Shown: piece after piece, positions 30,724-39,294 of the stretch
Layout: every line of letters starts with the position of its first letter
Numbering within the stretch: the stretch's first letter is position 1
Origin: Mediterranea massiliensis
Lineage (GTDB): Bacteria; Bacteroidota; Bacteroidia; Bacteroidales; Bacteroidaceae
Reading direction: 5' to 3'
DNA length: 64,000 bases
NCBI RefSeq assembly: GCF_900128475.1
Contig: NZ_LT635835.1
Coordinates: forward strand, 262,933-326,932
Notes under the pieces: generated by a model
Databases searched by the model: none
What the model was told of the DNA's origin: nothing
What the model saw: only the letters and a program-made list of their open reading frames with translations
Position numbers and translations under genes: made by a program

Positions 30724-31554
30724 ATGAAACATTTTCTAATTTTCAGTGCAGGTCTGGGACTTTCCTTGTCATTGTCCGCACAACAAAACAACACGTTCCC
30801 GACAGATTATGAATGTCTTTACGAATATCGGGTGACAAATTCAAAATCCATTACGGACACCTATACGACTATTTTACAGATAGGACGTGATTGCTCCTGC
30901 TTTATGGATTACACGGCATTCCAGTCCGATTCTGTCAACGCCAGCCCCCATGCTTCCGACGAGGATATAAAAAAATACCGGATGCAGAAAATAAGAAACA
31001 GTTTGTTTTTCGACCAGACGGTATTACAGAACCATCCGCAAGGGGAAATGTCTGTTTACAGTGTAATACCGCCGGACTATTATATGTACAAGGAAAAACT
31101 CCGCCCGATACAGTGGAGCTTAGGCAATGAAACCGATACCGTCTGTGGTTACGTTTGCAAAAAAGCAACGGGTGAATACGGTGGAAGGAAATGGATCGTG
31201 TGGTACGCACCGGAAATACCGACCACTTACGGCCCTTGGAAATTTTGTGGTCTTCCCGGGCTCGTAATGCTGGCTCATGATACGGAGAACATACACTGTT
31301 TTGAAGCCATCACTTTCCGCAAAGGCACAATGCCTATAGCTTTGCCGGATATACCCAACATCGTGACCGTAGAAAGAGACAAGTTTGTCAAAAGCAAGAA
31401 CAAATTTGAAGAAGACCCCATGACAAACATTCCACTGGAATCAATCAGTGATATGACGGTACAAAAGGATGAAGAAGGGAAAAGCTCCATCCTTATCAAC
31501 GGTGTACAGTTGCGGATTCGCCCCAATGGTTACACTTCCTTGGAATTAGAATGA
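30724..31554 (+). CDS. GLPGLI family exported protein
   Basis: 276 residues from the ATG at 30724. Signal peptide (MKHFLIFSAGLGLSLSLSAQ), then the family signature WYAPEIPTTYGPWKFCGLPGLVM in the middle of the protein, near residues 160-182. A charged linker and a short C-terminus follow. GLPGLI proteins are Bacteroidetes-specific exported proteins of unknown function, usually next to a TonB-receptor-like barrel, as here. It ends 10 bp before the barrel gene's ATG, so the two form an operon. Confidence 0.88.
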   Translation: MKHFLIFSAGLGLSLSLSAQQNNTFPTDYECLYEYRVTNSKSITDTYTTILQIGRDCSCFMDYTAFQSDSVNASPHASDEDIKKYRMQKIRNSLFFDQTVLQNHPQGEMSVYSVIPPDYYMYKEKLRPIQWSLGNETDTVCGYVCKKATGEYGGRKWIVWYAPEIPTTYGPWKFCGLPGLVMLAHDTENIHCFEAITFRKGTMPIALPDIPNIVTVERDKFVKSKNKFEEDPMTNIPLESISDMTVQKDEEGKSSILINGVQLRIRPNGYTSLELE

Positions 31555-31564
31555 AAATTTGACT

Positions 31565-34138
31565 ATGCGTTTATTCTTCAGTATATTATTTTGCGTTATT
31601 ACAGGCATTGCTTTTTCTCAAAGCCGGGTAGAAGGAATGCTTAGAGATGTTTCCGGCGCAGGCATCGACGGTGCGATCATCAAAATTTCTGCGGACAGCA
31701 CCGTCATTGCCTATGCAATTTCTGACAAGGGACATTTTAATGTTGCCTTTCATACAGGTTCAAAAAAGGTCAAGCTGATTGCCGAGTCGATGGGATATGA
31801 ATCTGTGGAAAACGAAATTTTGAATATGTCCCAGACCTGCAACATTACCATGAAAGAAAAAGCGACGGAATTGAAAGAAGTGGTCGTAAAGGCCCCGGCC
31901 ATCTACCAGCGCGGTGATACCTTGTCCTTTCATCTTTCTGCATACACCACCCAAAGTGACTATACATTGAAAGACGCGCTGAAAAAACTTCCAGGCATAG
32001 ACGTGGAAAAATCAGGCAACATCAAGTACCTGGGGAAAGATATCTCAAACTTTTACATTGACGGTCTGGATTTGCTTGGCGGGAAATATAACATTGCGAC
32101 GACAAACATACCTGCCTCGTATGTAAATTCGGTTCAGGTGCTGAACAACCATCAGGCCGTCAACATGAATAAGGATATTTTTTCAGATGACGTGGCCATA
32201 AACATCCACATGAACAACAACGCACGTTTTAAACCCATTGGAACGTATGAAGGATCTGTCGGGTATGGTGACGACTGGCTATATCAGGCAAGCGGGGCCG
32301 GCATGCTTTTCAAGCCCAAGTTCCAGACCATTGCCACATTGAAAATCGGGAACGTACATTCATTCGCTTCAGATGAAGCGGCTTCCCTTTTCGGGGGAAT
32401 CGAAGAAGAGTCCAAGGCTGAAAAACTGATGGGCAATCTATCGACTTCCACTCCACCGCTGGACCAAGACCGGTATGCCTCACCTGCCGAACGCATGTTT
32501 TCAGTCAATTTTATCCAAAAAATAACAGAAACAGCCACCTTGCGGGGAAACGTCGATTACAGCTATTCCAAAAGCCAATATGATTATGACATCCAACGCA
32601 ACTTCTATGACGGAGATGAGAATATAATCATCGACCAAGGTATAAATTCGCTGTCCGCCAGTCATGCCCCCAGTTTCTCCATCGTTTATAAAAACAATGC
32701 ATCGACAAGCTATCTTAACAATTCTCTATTTGGCAAGGCCACATTCCTACGCAACGACTTGCCGACTACGGAAAACGGCCAGGCACTTATGCAACAACAG
32801 TCCATGCGTGACTACTATGTAGGAAATAATTTTTCATATAGCTGGCGCAGGAAGAAACTGCGCTGGAGGCTGTCATCATCCGTGCTGTTATTCAACACGC
32901 CACAAGTCAGGCTGACTGTCACAAACGAAGGAAACGACATTCATCAAAGTGCAAACAGCTTGAGCTTTCAGACCAAGAATCTCCTGTCTGCGATTTATGA
33001 TTTCAAGAACTCACGTTTTTATCTCCCACTGTCACTGAACTATTCGGCAGATAAAATGCAAACTGATTTACGGTCCTACCGGGACAATACAGACAATAAG
33101 AACGATATGGCTGAAGGTAAATTGAGCGTTGCTTTTGCTCCGCGGTATGAATATACCCATCCGAAACGCATATATGTCTTTCGGGCCGACGTACCGATGC
33201 GGATGGATTACATCTACAACAGGAACCACATACAGAATGAAAAAGATAAATTCAGCTTCTTTTCCGTATGCCCCGGAATTTATTTCAACTATAAAGTCAG
33301 CAGCCGTTCTACATTCAGAACGCAAGTAGCCTATACACGAAACTTTGGGGACATCCTGGACTTCCTGACATCCCCGGTGCAGACGGACAACACAACTCAA
33401 AAAATCAGTTCCGGCATTCTGCAGGACAATCAATCGTTGATGGCAAACCTGCACTATGACTATAAGATACCATTGGACATGTGGTTTGTAAATGCTGACA
33501 TCATGTACCAACGTGAGCACAGCAATCTGCTGACATCCCAGAAGGTAGCATCAGACTTGATTCAGTCGACTTACCTATACATGCCCAACAATACCCATAA
33601 CACAACGGCACAACTCGGCATTACCAAACAAATTGAATCCATCAAGACAAAAATTTCATTAAATGGACTGTATATATGGAGACAGCAACAGGCAGAGCAG
33701 AACAACTTGCTCACAACCTATTCTTGGCAAAGTGCCGGCATTTCCCCGACAGTGACTTCACAGCCCTGCAAATATGTCGAATTGGACTATTCCGGTGAAA
33801 TAAGCAAAACTTTCTTGAGCCATGAGGACATCAAGAGAAGTTATTGGTCGCAGGTACATAAAATCTCATTAAAAATCACACCGGTACAGTCCCTCATCTT
33901 GTCCGCTTCATCAGACATCGTAAAAAAGGATCTAAGCGAAAATCAGAGTAAAACGACGGGCCTGCTTGATTTTGACATAACCTGGCTGTTCAAGGCTTTC
34001 AGGTTTAATCTGAGCTTGCAAAACGCGTTAAACCAAGATTCATATAGCTATACGATATACAATTCTATCAATACCTACAGCTATAATTACAAACTGCGTG
34101 GACGTGAACTACTGTTCACGCTTGCAATGACACTGTAA
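31565..34138 (+). CDS. TonB-receptor-like outer-membrane protein with CarboxypepD-type domain
   Basis: 857 residues. Signal peptide (MRLFFSILFCVITGIAFSQ), a carboxypeptidase-regulatory-like Ig domain at about 20-100 (VEGMLRDVSGAGIDGAIIKI), then a plug-like region (LKDALKKLPGIDVEKSGNIKYLGKD, YIDGLDLL). A long beta-barrel region follows to the end (LRGRELLFTLAMTL). The plug is shorter than in SusC or siderophore receptors and no SusD partner follows. It is likely the outer-membrane component paired with the GLPGLI protein. The substrate is unknown. Confidence 0.85.
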   Translation: MRLFFSILFCVITGIAFSQSRVEGMLRDVSGAGIDGAIIKISADSTVIAYAISDKGHFNVAFHTGSKKVKLIAESMGYESVENEILNMSQTCNITMKEKATELKEVVVKAPAIYQRGDTLSFHLSAYTTQSDYTLKDALKKLPGIDVEKSGNIKYLGKDISNFYIDGLDLLGGKYNIATTNIPASYVNSVQVLNNHQAVNMNKDIFSDDVAINIHMNNNARFKPIGTYEGSVGYGDDWLYQASGAGMLFKPKFQTIATLKIGNVHSFASDEAASLFGGIEEESKAEKLMGNLSTSTPPLDQDRYASPAERMFSVNFIQKITETATLRGNVDYSYSKSQYDYDIQRNFYDGDENIIIDQGINSLSASHAPSFSIVYKNNASTSYLNNSLFGKATFLRNDLPTTENGQALMQQQSMRDYYVGNNFSYSWRRKKLRWRLSSSVLLFNTPQVRLTVTNEGNDIHQSANSLSFQTKNLLSAIYDFKNSRFYLPLSLNYSADKMQTDLRSYRDNTDNKNDMAEGKLSVAFAPRYEYTHPKRIYVFRADVPMRMDYIYNRNHIQNEKDKFSFFSVCPGIYFNYKVSSRSTFRTQVAYTRNFGDILDFLTSPVQTDNTTQKISSGILQDNQSLMANLHYDYKIPLDMWFVNADIMYQREHSNLLTSQKVASDLIQSTYLYMPNNTHNTTAQLGITKQIESIKTKISLNGLYIWRQQQAEQNNLLTTYSWQSAGISPTVTSQPCKYVELDYSGEISKTFLSHEDIKRSYWSQVHKISLKITPVQSLILSASSDIVKKDLSENQSKTTGLLDFDITWLFKAFRFNLSLQNALNQDSYSYTIYNSINTYSYNYKLRGRELLFTLAMTL

Positions 34139-34215
34139 TCCGTTATCAATCATACAATCTATTTTTCTGTAGAATGTAAAAGTCATGTACAATTTACGCC
34201 CAGCATCGTCTTACA

Positions 34216-35118
34216 TCATTCGTACACCCCATTTTTATAGTCCGACTGGTATTGGGAGCAGGTTTTACCGGTCTGCTGCTTGAAGAAACGCATCAGATGG
34301 CTCGGATCCGAAAAATGGAATTTGTCGGCCAGCTGGCTGACAGTGCAGTCTGTGAAAAGCAAATCGTTCTTCAGGGCTTCCAACAGCCGTTGTTTCAGCA
34401 GGTGATTGGCGGAAACGCCGAACTGGGCCACCACTGCATTGTTCAGGGTAACGCGGCTGACGTGCATCATCTCGGCATATTCGGCAACCCGCTGCACGTC
34501 GTAGATATGCCGTTCGAGCAGGTCCTTGAACTGATAGGCGTAATGGTTCTTGGGTACGTCGACCGGCAGGCGGTAGACCGAAGCGTATTCACGGTTGATT
34601 ACCAGCAACAAGTAATACAGTAAAGATACAATCAGATTATAGCTGTCGGCAGTGGGATGTTGCAGTTCCTGCTTGATTTTTCCTAACAGTTGCTTGCACT
34701 CCAGAAACAACGGTTCAGATACGGGTGACAGATAAGGAGGAGTATCAGTCTGGTAGCAATACAGCAGGCGGTAAGCAAAAAACTTGTCGGCAATGAACGT
34801 GCGCATGAAGTCTTCGCGGAAGATGAGAAACGTGTAGTCCAAAGCCGCCTCGTCCACGTGCCATTCCTGTTGCTGATGGGGCGACAGAAGCAATACCATA
34901 TCATCCTGCAACTCCACTTTACGGAAGTTCAGCAATACATACCCATTGGCACGACGGAAGAAATAAAAACTGAAAAAATCCGTCTTGAACGTCCTATGCT
35001 CAGTCAAGACACCGCAAATATCCTTGCTCTCGCCTGTGTTAATATAGAAGTCTACGCCGCACTGCGTTTTGCTGAACGGAACGCTGACCAGCCTTTCTGG
35101 GTTGACTATTGCTTTCAT
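34216..35118 (-). CDS. AraC-family transcriptional regulator
   Basis: 300 residues from the ATG at 35118. The N-terminal half is a cupin-like sensing domain (VLLNFRKVELQDDMVLLLSP). The C-terminal pair of helix-turn-helices reads VSRVTLNNAVVAQFGVSANHL and VSQLADKFHFSDPSHLMRFFKQQTGKT, the AraC signature. It is divergent from the MBL/radical SAM operon, 139 bp away, and is the likely regulator of it. The 3' end faces the barrel gene with a 77-bp gap. Confidence 0.9.
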   Translation of the reverse strand: MKAIVNPERLVSVPFSKTQCGVDFYINTGESKDICGVLTEHRTFKTDFFSFYFFRRANGYVLLNFRKVELQDDMVLLLSPHQQQEWHVDEAALDYTFLIFREDFMRTFIADKFFAYRLLYCYQTDTPPYLSPVSEPLFLECKQLLGKIKQELQHPTADSYNLIVSLLYYLLLVINREYASVYRLPVDVPKNHYAYQFKDLLERHIYDVQRVAEYAEMMHVSRVTLNNAVVAQFGVSANHLLKQRLLEALKNDLLFTDCTVSQLADKFHFSDPSHLMRFFKQQTGKTCSQYQSDYKNGVYE

Positions 35119-35257
35119 TCCTCTTGTTTTTGCTTTCTGCAAATATACACTATTCTTTTATCAAAATGGCATATCTTTACTTTGTTTTGGTATATAACCT
35201 TCTCGCCATTATCCCGACCTTTGTACCCGTAACAATAATTTTAATCCTATTCTAAAA

Positions 35258-36088
35258 ATGAAGAAAATTCTATTTCTATTTCTTGCAAGTTTAATGACTG
35301 CTACAACGTTGAATGCACAAAATACCGTGCGCCTGATTCGGAATGCAACGCTTAAAATACAATATAGTGGGAAAACAATCCTTTTAGATCCCCTATTGGG
35401 TGAAAAAGGAAGTTCGGTATCTGCATTGAAAGTAAATAAAAATCCGCGTGTCCACCTCTCTATGCCTATGACGGAAATACTCGAGAATCTGGATTGCGTG
35501 TTACTGACCCATGCACACATTGACCATTATGACGATGCAGCAAAAAAAATGATTTCTAAATCAATGCCTTGGTATGTACAACCGGCCGATTATGATTCGG
35601 TAGCGGTAAAAGACAAATTTATACATACAACAGCCATAGTGGATAGCCTGCAAACAGGTAATTTGACAATAGTACGTATCACAGGCTCTCATGGCAGAGG
35701 AAAATTAGCAGAAATGATGGGAGCTTCTTCAGGCTATGTTCTCAAAGCCCAAGGGCAGCCTACGCTTTACATCATGGGAGATTGTATATGGAACGAAGCA
35801 ACCCAAAAAGCCGTAAAACAACATAATCCTGCATACATCGTGGTAAATAGCGGTGGAGCCATATTACCTCCATTTTCCAAGACTGACGGTCCCATTATTC
35901 CTGATGAGCAAGAAGTGATGGCGATGCTCGATGCACTCCCCGAACACATCAAACTGATAGCCGTGCACATGGATGCCATCGGCCATTGCCAGACAACACG
36001 CGAAATCCTGCGTAACGAAGCGCGTCACCACGGGGCAGATATGAGTCGGCTGATTATACCAAAGGACGGAGAAAAGATTACGTTATGA
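35258..36088 (+). CDS. Exported MBL-fold metallohydrolase
   Basis: 276 residues. Signal peptide (MKKILFLFLASLMTATTLNAQ), then a metallo-beta-lactamase fold with the metal motif THAHIDHYDD (HxHxDH), ITGSHGRGK, and GDCIW as the later Asp-bearing strand. The order resembles UlaG/YcbX-like MBL proteins rather than true beta-lactamases. It is probably periplasmic. The stop overlaps the start of the first radical SAM gene (ATGA), so it is part of that operon, although its partners are cytosolic. The substrate is unknown. Confidence 0.87.
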   Translation: MKKILFLFLASLMTATTLNAQNTVRLIRNATLKIQYSGKTILLDPLLGEKGSSVSALKVNKNPRVHLSMPMTEILENLDCVLLTHAHIDHYDDAAKKMISKSMPWYVQPADYDSVAVKDKFIHTTAIVDSLQTGNLTIVRITGSHGRGKLAEMMGASSGYVLKAQGQPTLYIMGDCIWNEATQKAVKQHNPAYIVVNSGGAILPPFSKTDGPIIPDEQEVMAMLDALPEHIKLIAVHMDAIGHCQTTREILRNEARHHGADMSRLIIPKDGEKITL

Positions 36089-36753
36089 GTGTCTGCATCA
36101 AATCTCTTATAAAGAATATGAACATAGTGGTAGGCTGCACCATCGGGTGCAGCTACTGCTATGCCCGCAATAACTGTCGCCGCTTCCATATCACGGACGA
36201 CTTTTCCGTACCGGAATATATGGAGCGAAAGCTGCACATCATCGATACGCCCAAGCCTCACGTATGGCTGATGACCGGAATGAGTGACTTCTCCGATTGG
36301 AAGCCTGAATGGAACGCTGAGATTTTCGGGAGGATGAAAAACAATCCGCAACACGCTTATATCTTCCTGACGAAACGTCCGGATAAGGTTCGTTTTTCTA
36401 CGGATGACGAAAATGTCTGGATGGGCGTGACAGTCACGCGCAATTCCGAAAAAAAGAGACTGGACGATTTGAGAAGAAACATCAAGGCAAAACACTACCA
36501 CGTCACTTTTGAACCTATCTTTGATGAAATCGGCGAGATTGATTTTGAGGGCATCGATTGGATTGTCATAGGCACGGAAACAGGACATCGGAAAGGCAAG
36601 GTGGATTCCCGTCCCGAATGGGTGCTTCACATCGCCGACCAAGCCAAAGCACAAGGAATACCCGTGTTTATGAAAGAAGATTTGCTACCTATCATGGGCG
36701 AAGAAAGGATGGTTCAGGAACTTCCGGAACAATTTATCAAACGCATACAATGA
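36085..36753 (+). CDS. Radical SAM mobile pair protein A
   Basis: 222 residues. The CX3CX2C iron-sulfur motif is GCTIGCSYCY (C18, C22, C25), followed by ARNNCRRFHITDDF, and the rest keeps the half-barrel strands IFLTKRPDKV and WMGVTVTRNSE. I recall this family from annotation as protein A of a paired, mobile radical SAM system of unknown reaction. The start at 36085 gives an ATGA overlap with the MBL gene. A second ATG at 36118 (MNIVVGC) may be the family-typical start. It overlaps protein B in the same way. Confidence 0.85.
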   Translation: MSVCIKSLIKNMNIVVGCTIGCSYCYARNNCRRFHITDDFSVPEYMERKLHIIDTPKPHVWLMTGMSDFSDWKPEWNAEIFGRMKNNPQHAYIFLTKRPDKVRFSTDDENVWMGVTVTRNSEKKRLDDLRRNIKAKHYHVTFEPIFDEIGEIDFEGIDWIVIGTETGHRKGKVDSRPEWVLHIADQAKAQGIPVFMKEDLLPIMGEERMVQELPEQFIKRIQ

Positions 36754-37625
36754 ATACAGAAATTATCAGAACAATCAACGTACAGAGCGTCATGACCAAG
36801 TCATCTCTGCCAGTCGGAGGATATTCGGTCAATCCGTATGTGGGCTGCCCGCACGCCTGCAAGTATTGTTACGCTTCGTTCATGAAGCGCTTCACCGGGC
36901 ATACTGAAGCCTGGGGAACGTTTCTGGACGTCAAGCGCTGGAAGCCCGTCGGCAATCCGCATAAGTATGACGGCCAGCGGATTGTCATCGGTTCGGTGAC
37001 GGACGGCTACAATCCTTATGAAGCCGAGTTCGGCAATACGCGTCGGCTGCTTGAGGAACTGAAGGGAACGCAGGCTGAAATCATGATCTGCACAAAATCC
37101 GATCTGGTCTTGCGCGACCTGGACCTGCTGAAGCGGTTCCCTAAGGTGACCGTTTCGTGGTCGGTCAACACCCTCGACGAGCAGTTCCGCAGCGACATGG
37201 ACCGTGCCGTGAGCATCGAACGCAGACTGGCAGCCATGCGCCAAACGTACGAGGCAGGCATCCGCACCGTATGCTTCGTTTCGCCCATCTTTCCCGGCAT
37301 AACCGATGTTAAGGCCATCATAGAGCGTGTTAAGGATTTTGCCGACCTCGTCTGGCTGGAGAACCTCAATCTGCGCGGTCAGTTCAAAGGTGTCATCATG
37401 GACTACATCTGTGAAAAGCATCCGTCGCTCGTCCCCCTGTACGAAGACATCTACAACCGGAAGCGGTCCGACTACTGGCAGAGCCTGGAGAAGGAAATCT
37501 CGGCATACGCTGCAGAGCAGGGCTATCCCTATCGGGTGAACGATCTGCCCTATGGACGTTCGGAAAAAGGAAAGCCCGTACTGGTGAATTACTTCTATCA
37601 CGAAAAAATACGGCTGAGGAAATGA
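36750..37625 (+). CDS. Radical SAM mobile pair protein B
   Basis: 291 residues from the ATG at 36750, overlapping protein A's stop by 4 bp. The frame is open further upstream inside gene A, but that part is a shadow. The radical SAM motif is CPHACKYCYASF (C33, C37, C40), and the barrel continues with IVIGSVTDGYNPYEAEF and MICTKSDLVLRDLDLLKRF. It resembles SplB/photolyase-like radical SAM proteins. A and B always travelling together suggests a two-enzyme modification or repair step. The reaction is not known. Confidence 0.86.
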   Translation: MNTEIIRTINVQSVMTKSSLPVGGYSVNPYVGCPHACKYCYASFMKRFTGHTEAWGTFLDVKRWKPVGNPHKYDGQRIVIGSVTDGYNPYEAEFGNTRRLLEELKGTQAEIMICTKSDLVLRDLDLLKRFPKVTVSWSVNTLDEQFRSDMDRAVSIERRLAAMRQTYEAGIRTVCFVSPIFPGITDVKAIIERVKDFADLVWLENLNLRGQFKGVIMDYICEKHPSLVPLYEDIYNRKRSDYWQSLEKEISAYAAEQGYPYRVNDLPYGRSEKGKPVLVNYFYHEKIRLRK

Positions 37626-37636
37626 TTATTCCGCAC

Positions 37637-38020
37637 TCATTGTCCTTTCTCTTCCTTCTTCCCGTATTTCCGCTCAAACAGATCCGCATTCCGGTTGCCC
37701 CACTCTATCATGGCGTCGATAATCGGGATGAGGGTCTGCCCCAGCGGCGTAATGGCATATTCGGAACGTGGCGGCAACTCGGGAAAGATGGTTTTGGACA
37801 CCAGTCCGTCCTTCACCAGTTCCTTCAGCTGAATGTCCAGCACGCGGGGAGTAGCCTCGGGGAACAGTTTATGGAGCTCACTGGGACGCAAAGGACGATG
37901 ACGCAGTTCGTCCAGAATACACGATTTCCATTTGGAGTCTATCAGACTCATGGTCAGGCGTAAAGGGCAGTCCAAGTCAACGGGAATTTTTCTTTCATAC
38001 ATAATTTTGTTCTCTATCAT
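37637..38020 (-). CDS. HxlR-type winged-helix regulator
   Basis: 127 residues if the ATG at 38020 is used, 121 from the ATG at 38002 (MYERKIPVDL), which is closer to the usual family start. The HxlR signature is CPLRLTMSLIDSKWKSCILDELRHRPLRPSEL, followed by the wing region LVSKTIFPELPPRSEYAITPLG. These MarR-related repressors usually respond to reactive carbonyls, quinones or redox state. A strong palindrome lies upstream, between it and the divergent NTF2/flavodoxin genes. The gene ends 11 bp from the radical SAM gene on the opposite strand. Confidence 0.9.
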   Translation of the reverse strand: MIENKIMYERKIPVDLDCPLRLTMSLIDSKWKSCILDELRHRPLRPSELHKLFPEATPRVLDIQLKELVKDGLVSKTIFPELPPRSEYAITPLGQTLIPIIDAMIEWGNRNADLFERKYGKKEEKGQ

Positions 38021-38061
38021 TGATTCGGACACAAAGATAGCGATAACTCCCTTATACTGGG

Positions 38062-38103
38062 ATATACCGAATAAATTTTCGGTATATGAATAATTTTTCG
38101 GTA
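38062..38103. promoter_or_regulatory. Likely HxlR operator
   Basis: ATATACCGAA (38062-38071), 6 bases, TTCGGTATAT (38078-38087) is a perfect inverted repeat. A third half-site TTCGGTA lies at 38097-38103, beside the promoter of the NTF2-like gene. Confidence 0.72.
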
Positions 38104-38104
38104 C

Positions 38105-38135
38105 TTGCACAGCCCGGTCTTACCCCGTACTTTTG
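38105..38135 (+). promoter_or_regulatory. Promoter of the NTF2-like/flavodoxin operon
   Basis: TTG at 38105-38107 (preceded by C rather than T), 20 bases, TACTTTTG at 38128-38135. The -33 element abuts the third operator half-site, so HxlR binding should block it. Confidence 0.68.
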
Positions 38136-38169
38136 CAGCAGTTATTAACCCGTTAAAACGATTGTCATC

Positions 38170-38553
38170 ATGAGAGCAAGTATCGAAGAGTATGAGGCTG
38201 TGGAGAAGGCAGCCATGAAGTTTGTGAAAAGTGTAGCCGAAGGCAACAGCAGTTATGCCAAAGAACTGTTCATCGACGAAGCCGTCTTGTTCGGCTATCT
38301 GGACGGAAAACTGGAGCACGGCAGTATTCAGCAATTCTATCATAATGTGGACACCGTAGGTGCAGGACAGGATTTCAAGGCGCGCATCGATGTGGTGGAT
38401 GTAGAAGAAACGCTGGCCGTTGTCCGTGTGCTGGAAGAAAAATGGGGCGGACGCATTGACTTTACCGACTATCTGCTGCTGATGAAGATGGATGGAGAAT
38501 GGAAGTGCGTGGCCAAGGCTTACAACCAGAATTCGAACACCATTTGCAAATAA
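38170..38553 (+). CDS. NTF2-like (lumazine-binding-type) protein
   Basis: 127 residues, no signal peptide. The sequence fits the small alpha+beta cone of NTF2/SnoaL-like proteins: the helix EYEAVEKAAMKFVKSVAEGN, then LFIDEAVLFGYLDGKL and the closing strands TDYLLLMKMDGEWKCVAKAYNQ. It looks closest to the 'putative lumazine-binding' group common in Bacteroidetes. It starts the operon that continues with a flavodoxin-type protein 20 bp later; a ligand-binding or enzyme-accessory role is inferred. Confidence 0.75.
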   Translation: MRASIEEYEAVEKAAMKFVKSVAEGNSSYAKELFIDEAVLFGYLDGKLEHGSIQQFYHNVDTVGAGQDFKARIDVVDVEETLAVVRVLEEKWGGRIDFTDYLLLMKMDGEWKCVAKAYNQNSNTICK

Positions 38554-38573
38554 AATAGAAGGAGGAACCGAAT

Positions 38574-39113
38574 ATGAAAATTGTAGTGATTACGGGCAGC
38601 CCACGAAAGAACGGGAACAGTTTTGCCATGACCGATGCATTCATAAAAGAAGCTGAACAGCAGGGACACACCGTCCGGCGTTTCGATGCCGCATATTTGA
38701 AAATCGGTGGTTGCCATGCCTGCATGACCTGTTATAGGACGGGCAAGGCCTGCTCGTTCGACGATGATTTCAATCTGATAGCTCCCGCCATTCTGGAGGC
38801 AGATGCAGTAGTTTTTACCATGCCTGTCTATTGGTATTCCATACCGGCGCAGATCAAGGGCGTGATAGATCGTATCTTTTCACTCGTAGTGGGCGGCAAG
38901 GATGTCGCCGGAAAGAAATGTGCGTTGATTACCTGCTGCGAGGAAGAAGATGCCACGGTTATGGACGGAGTGCGCATTCCGGTCGAGCGTTCAGCCGCTT
39001 TGCTGAAATGGGATATGGTTGGTGAAGTGCTCGTACCTGGTGTATTGAACATTGGAGACATTGACAAGACAGACGGCTGTCGTCAGGCAGCAGCGCTGGC
39101 CGACAAATTTTAG
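38574..39113 (+). CDS. Flavodoxin-family NAD(P)H-dependent oxidoreductase
   Basis: 179 residues. The FMN phosphate loop is GSPRKNGNS at the N-terminus, followed by CHACMTCYRTGKAC, a cysteine-rich insertion found in multimeric flavodoxins of the WrbA/iron-sulfur flavoprotein type, and MPVYWYSIPAQIKGVIDR, the flavin-contacting loop. It is a cytosolic quinone or nitro-compound reductase by family. Being under a divergent HxlR regulator fits a reactive-electrophile response. The gene ends just before a strong terminator. Confidence 0.87.
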   Translation: MKIVVITGSPRKNGNSFAMTDAFIKEAEQQGHTVRRFDAAYLKIGGCHACMTCYRTGKACSFDDDFNLIAPAILEADAVVFTMPVYWYSIPAQIKGVIDRIFSLVVGGKDVAGKKCALITCCEEEDATVMDGVRIPVERSAALLKWDMVGEVLVPGVLNIGDIDKTDGCRQAAALADKF

Positions 39114-39133
39114 CAAAGCCGGTAAAATGCTTT

Positions 39134-39208
39134 AAAAAAGAAGGTGTATCAAAACAGGAGCACATGCAGCATGTTCGTGTTTCTTCATTTTGGCACACCT
39201 TCTTTTTT
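39134..39208. terminator. Bidirectional terminator with long loop
   Basis: AAAAAAGAAGGTGT (39134-39147) pairs with ACACCTTCTTTTTT (39195-39208), and a second small hairpin (GCACATGcagCATGTtCGTG) lies in the loop. It serves the flavodoxin gene and, on the minus strand, the YwqG gene. Confidence 0.83.
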
Positions 39209-39294
39209 GTACGTTTACTATTCTTGTGAAACGTGTTCTTCCACATTCTGATTGTTTCTATTGAACATAACGGCTTCAAGAATAGTGTATTGTG

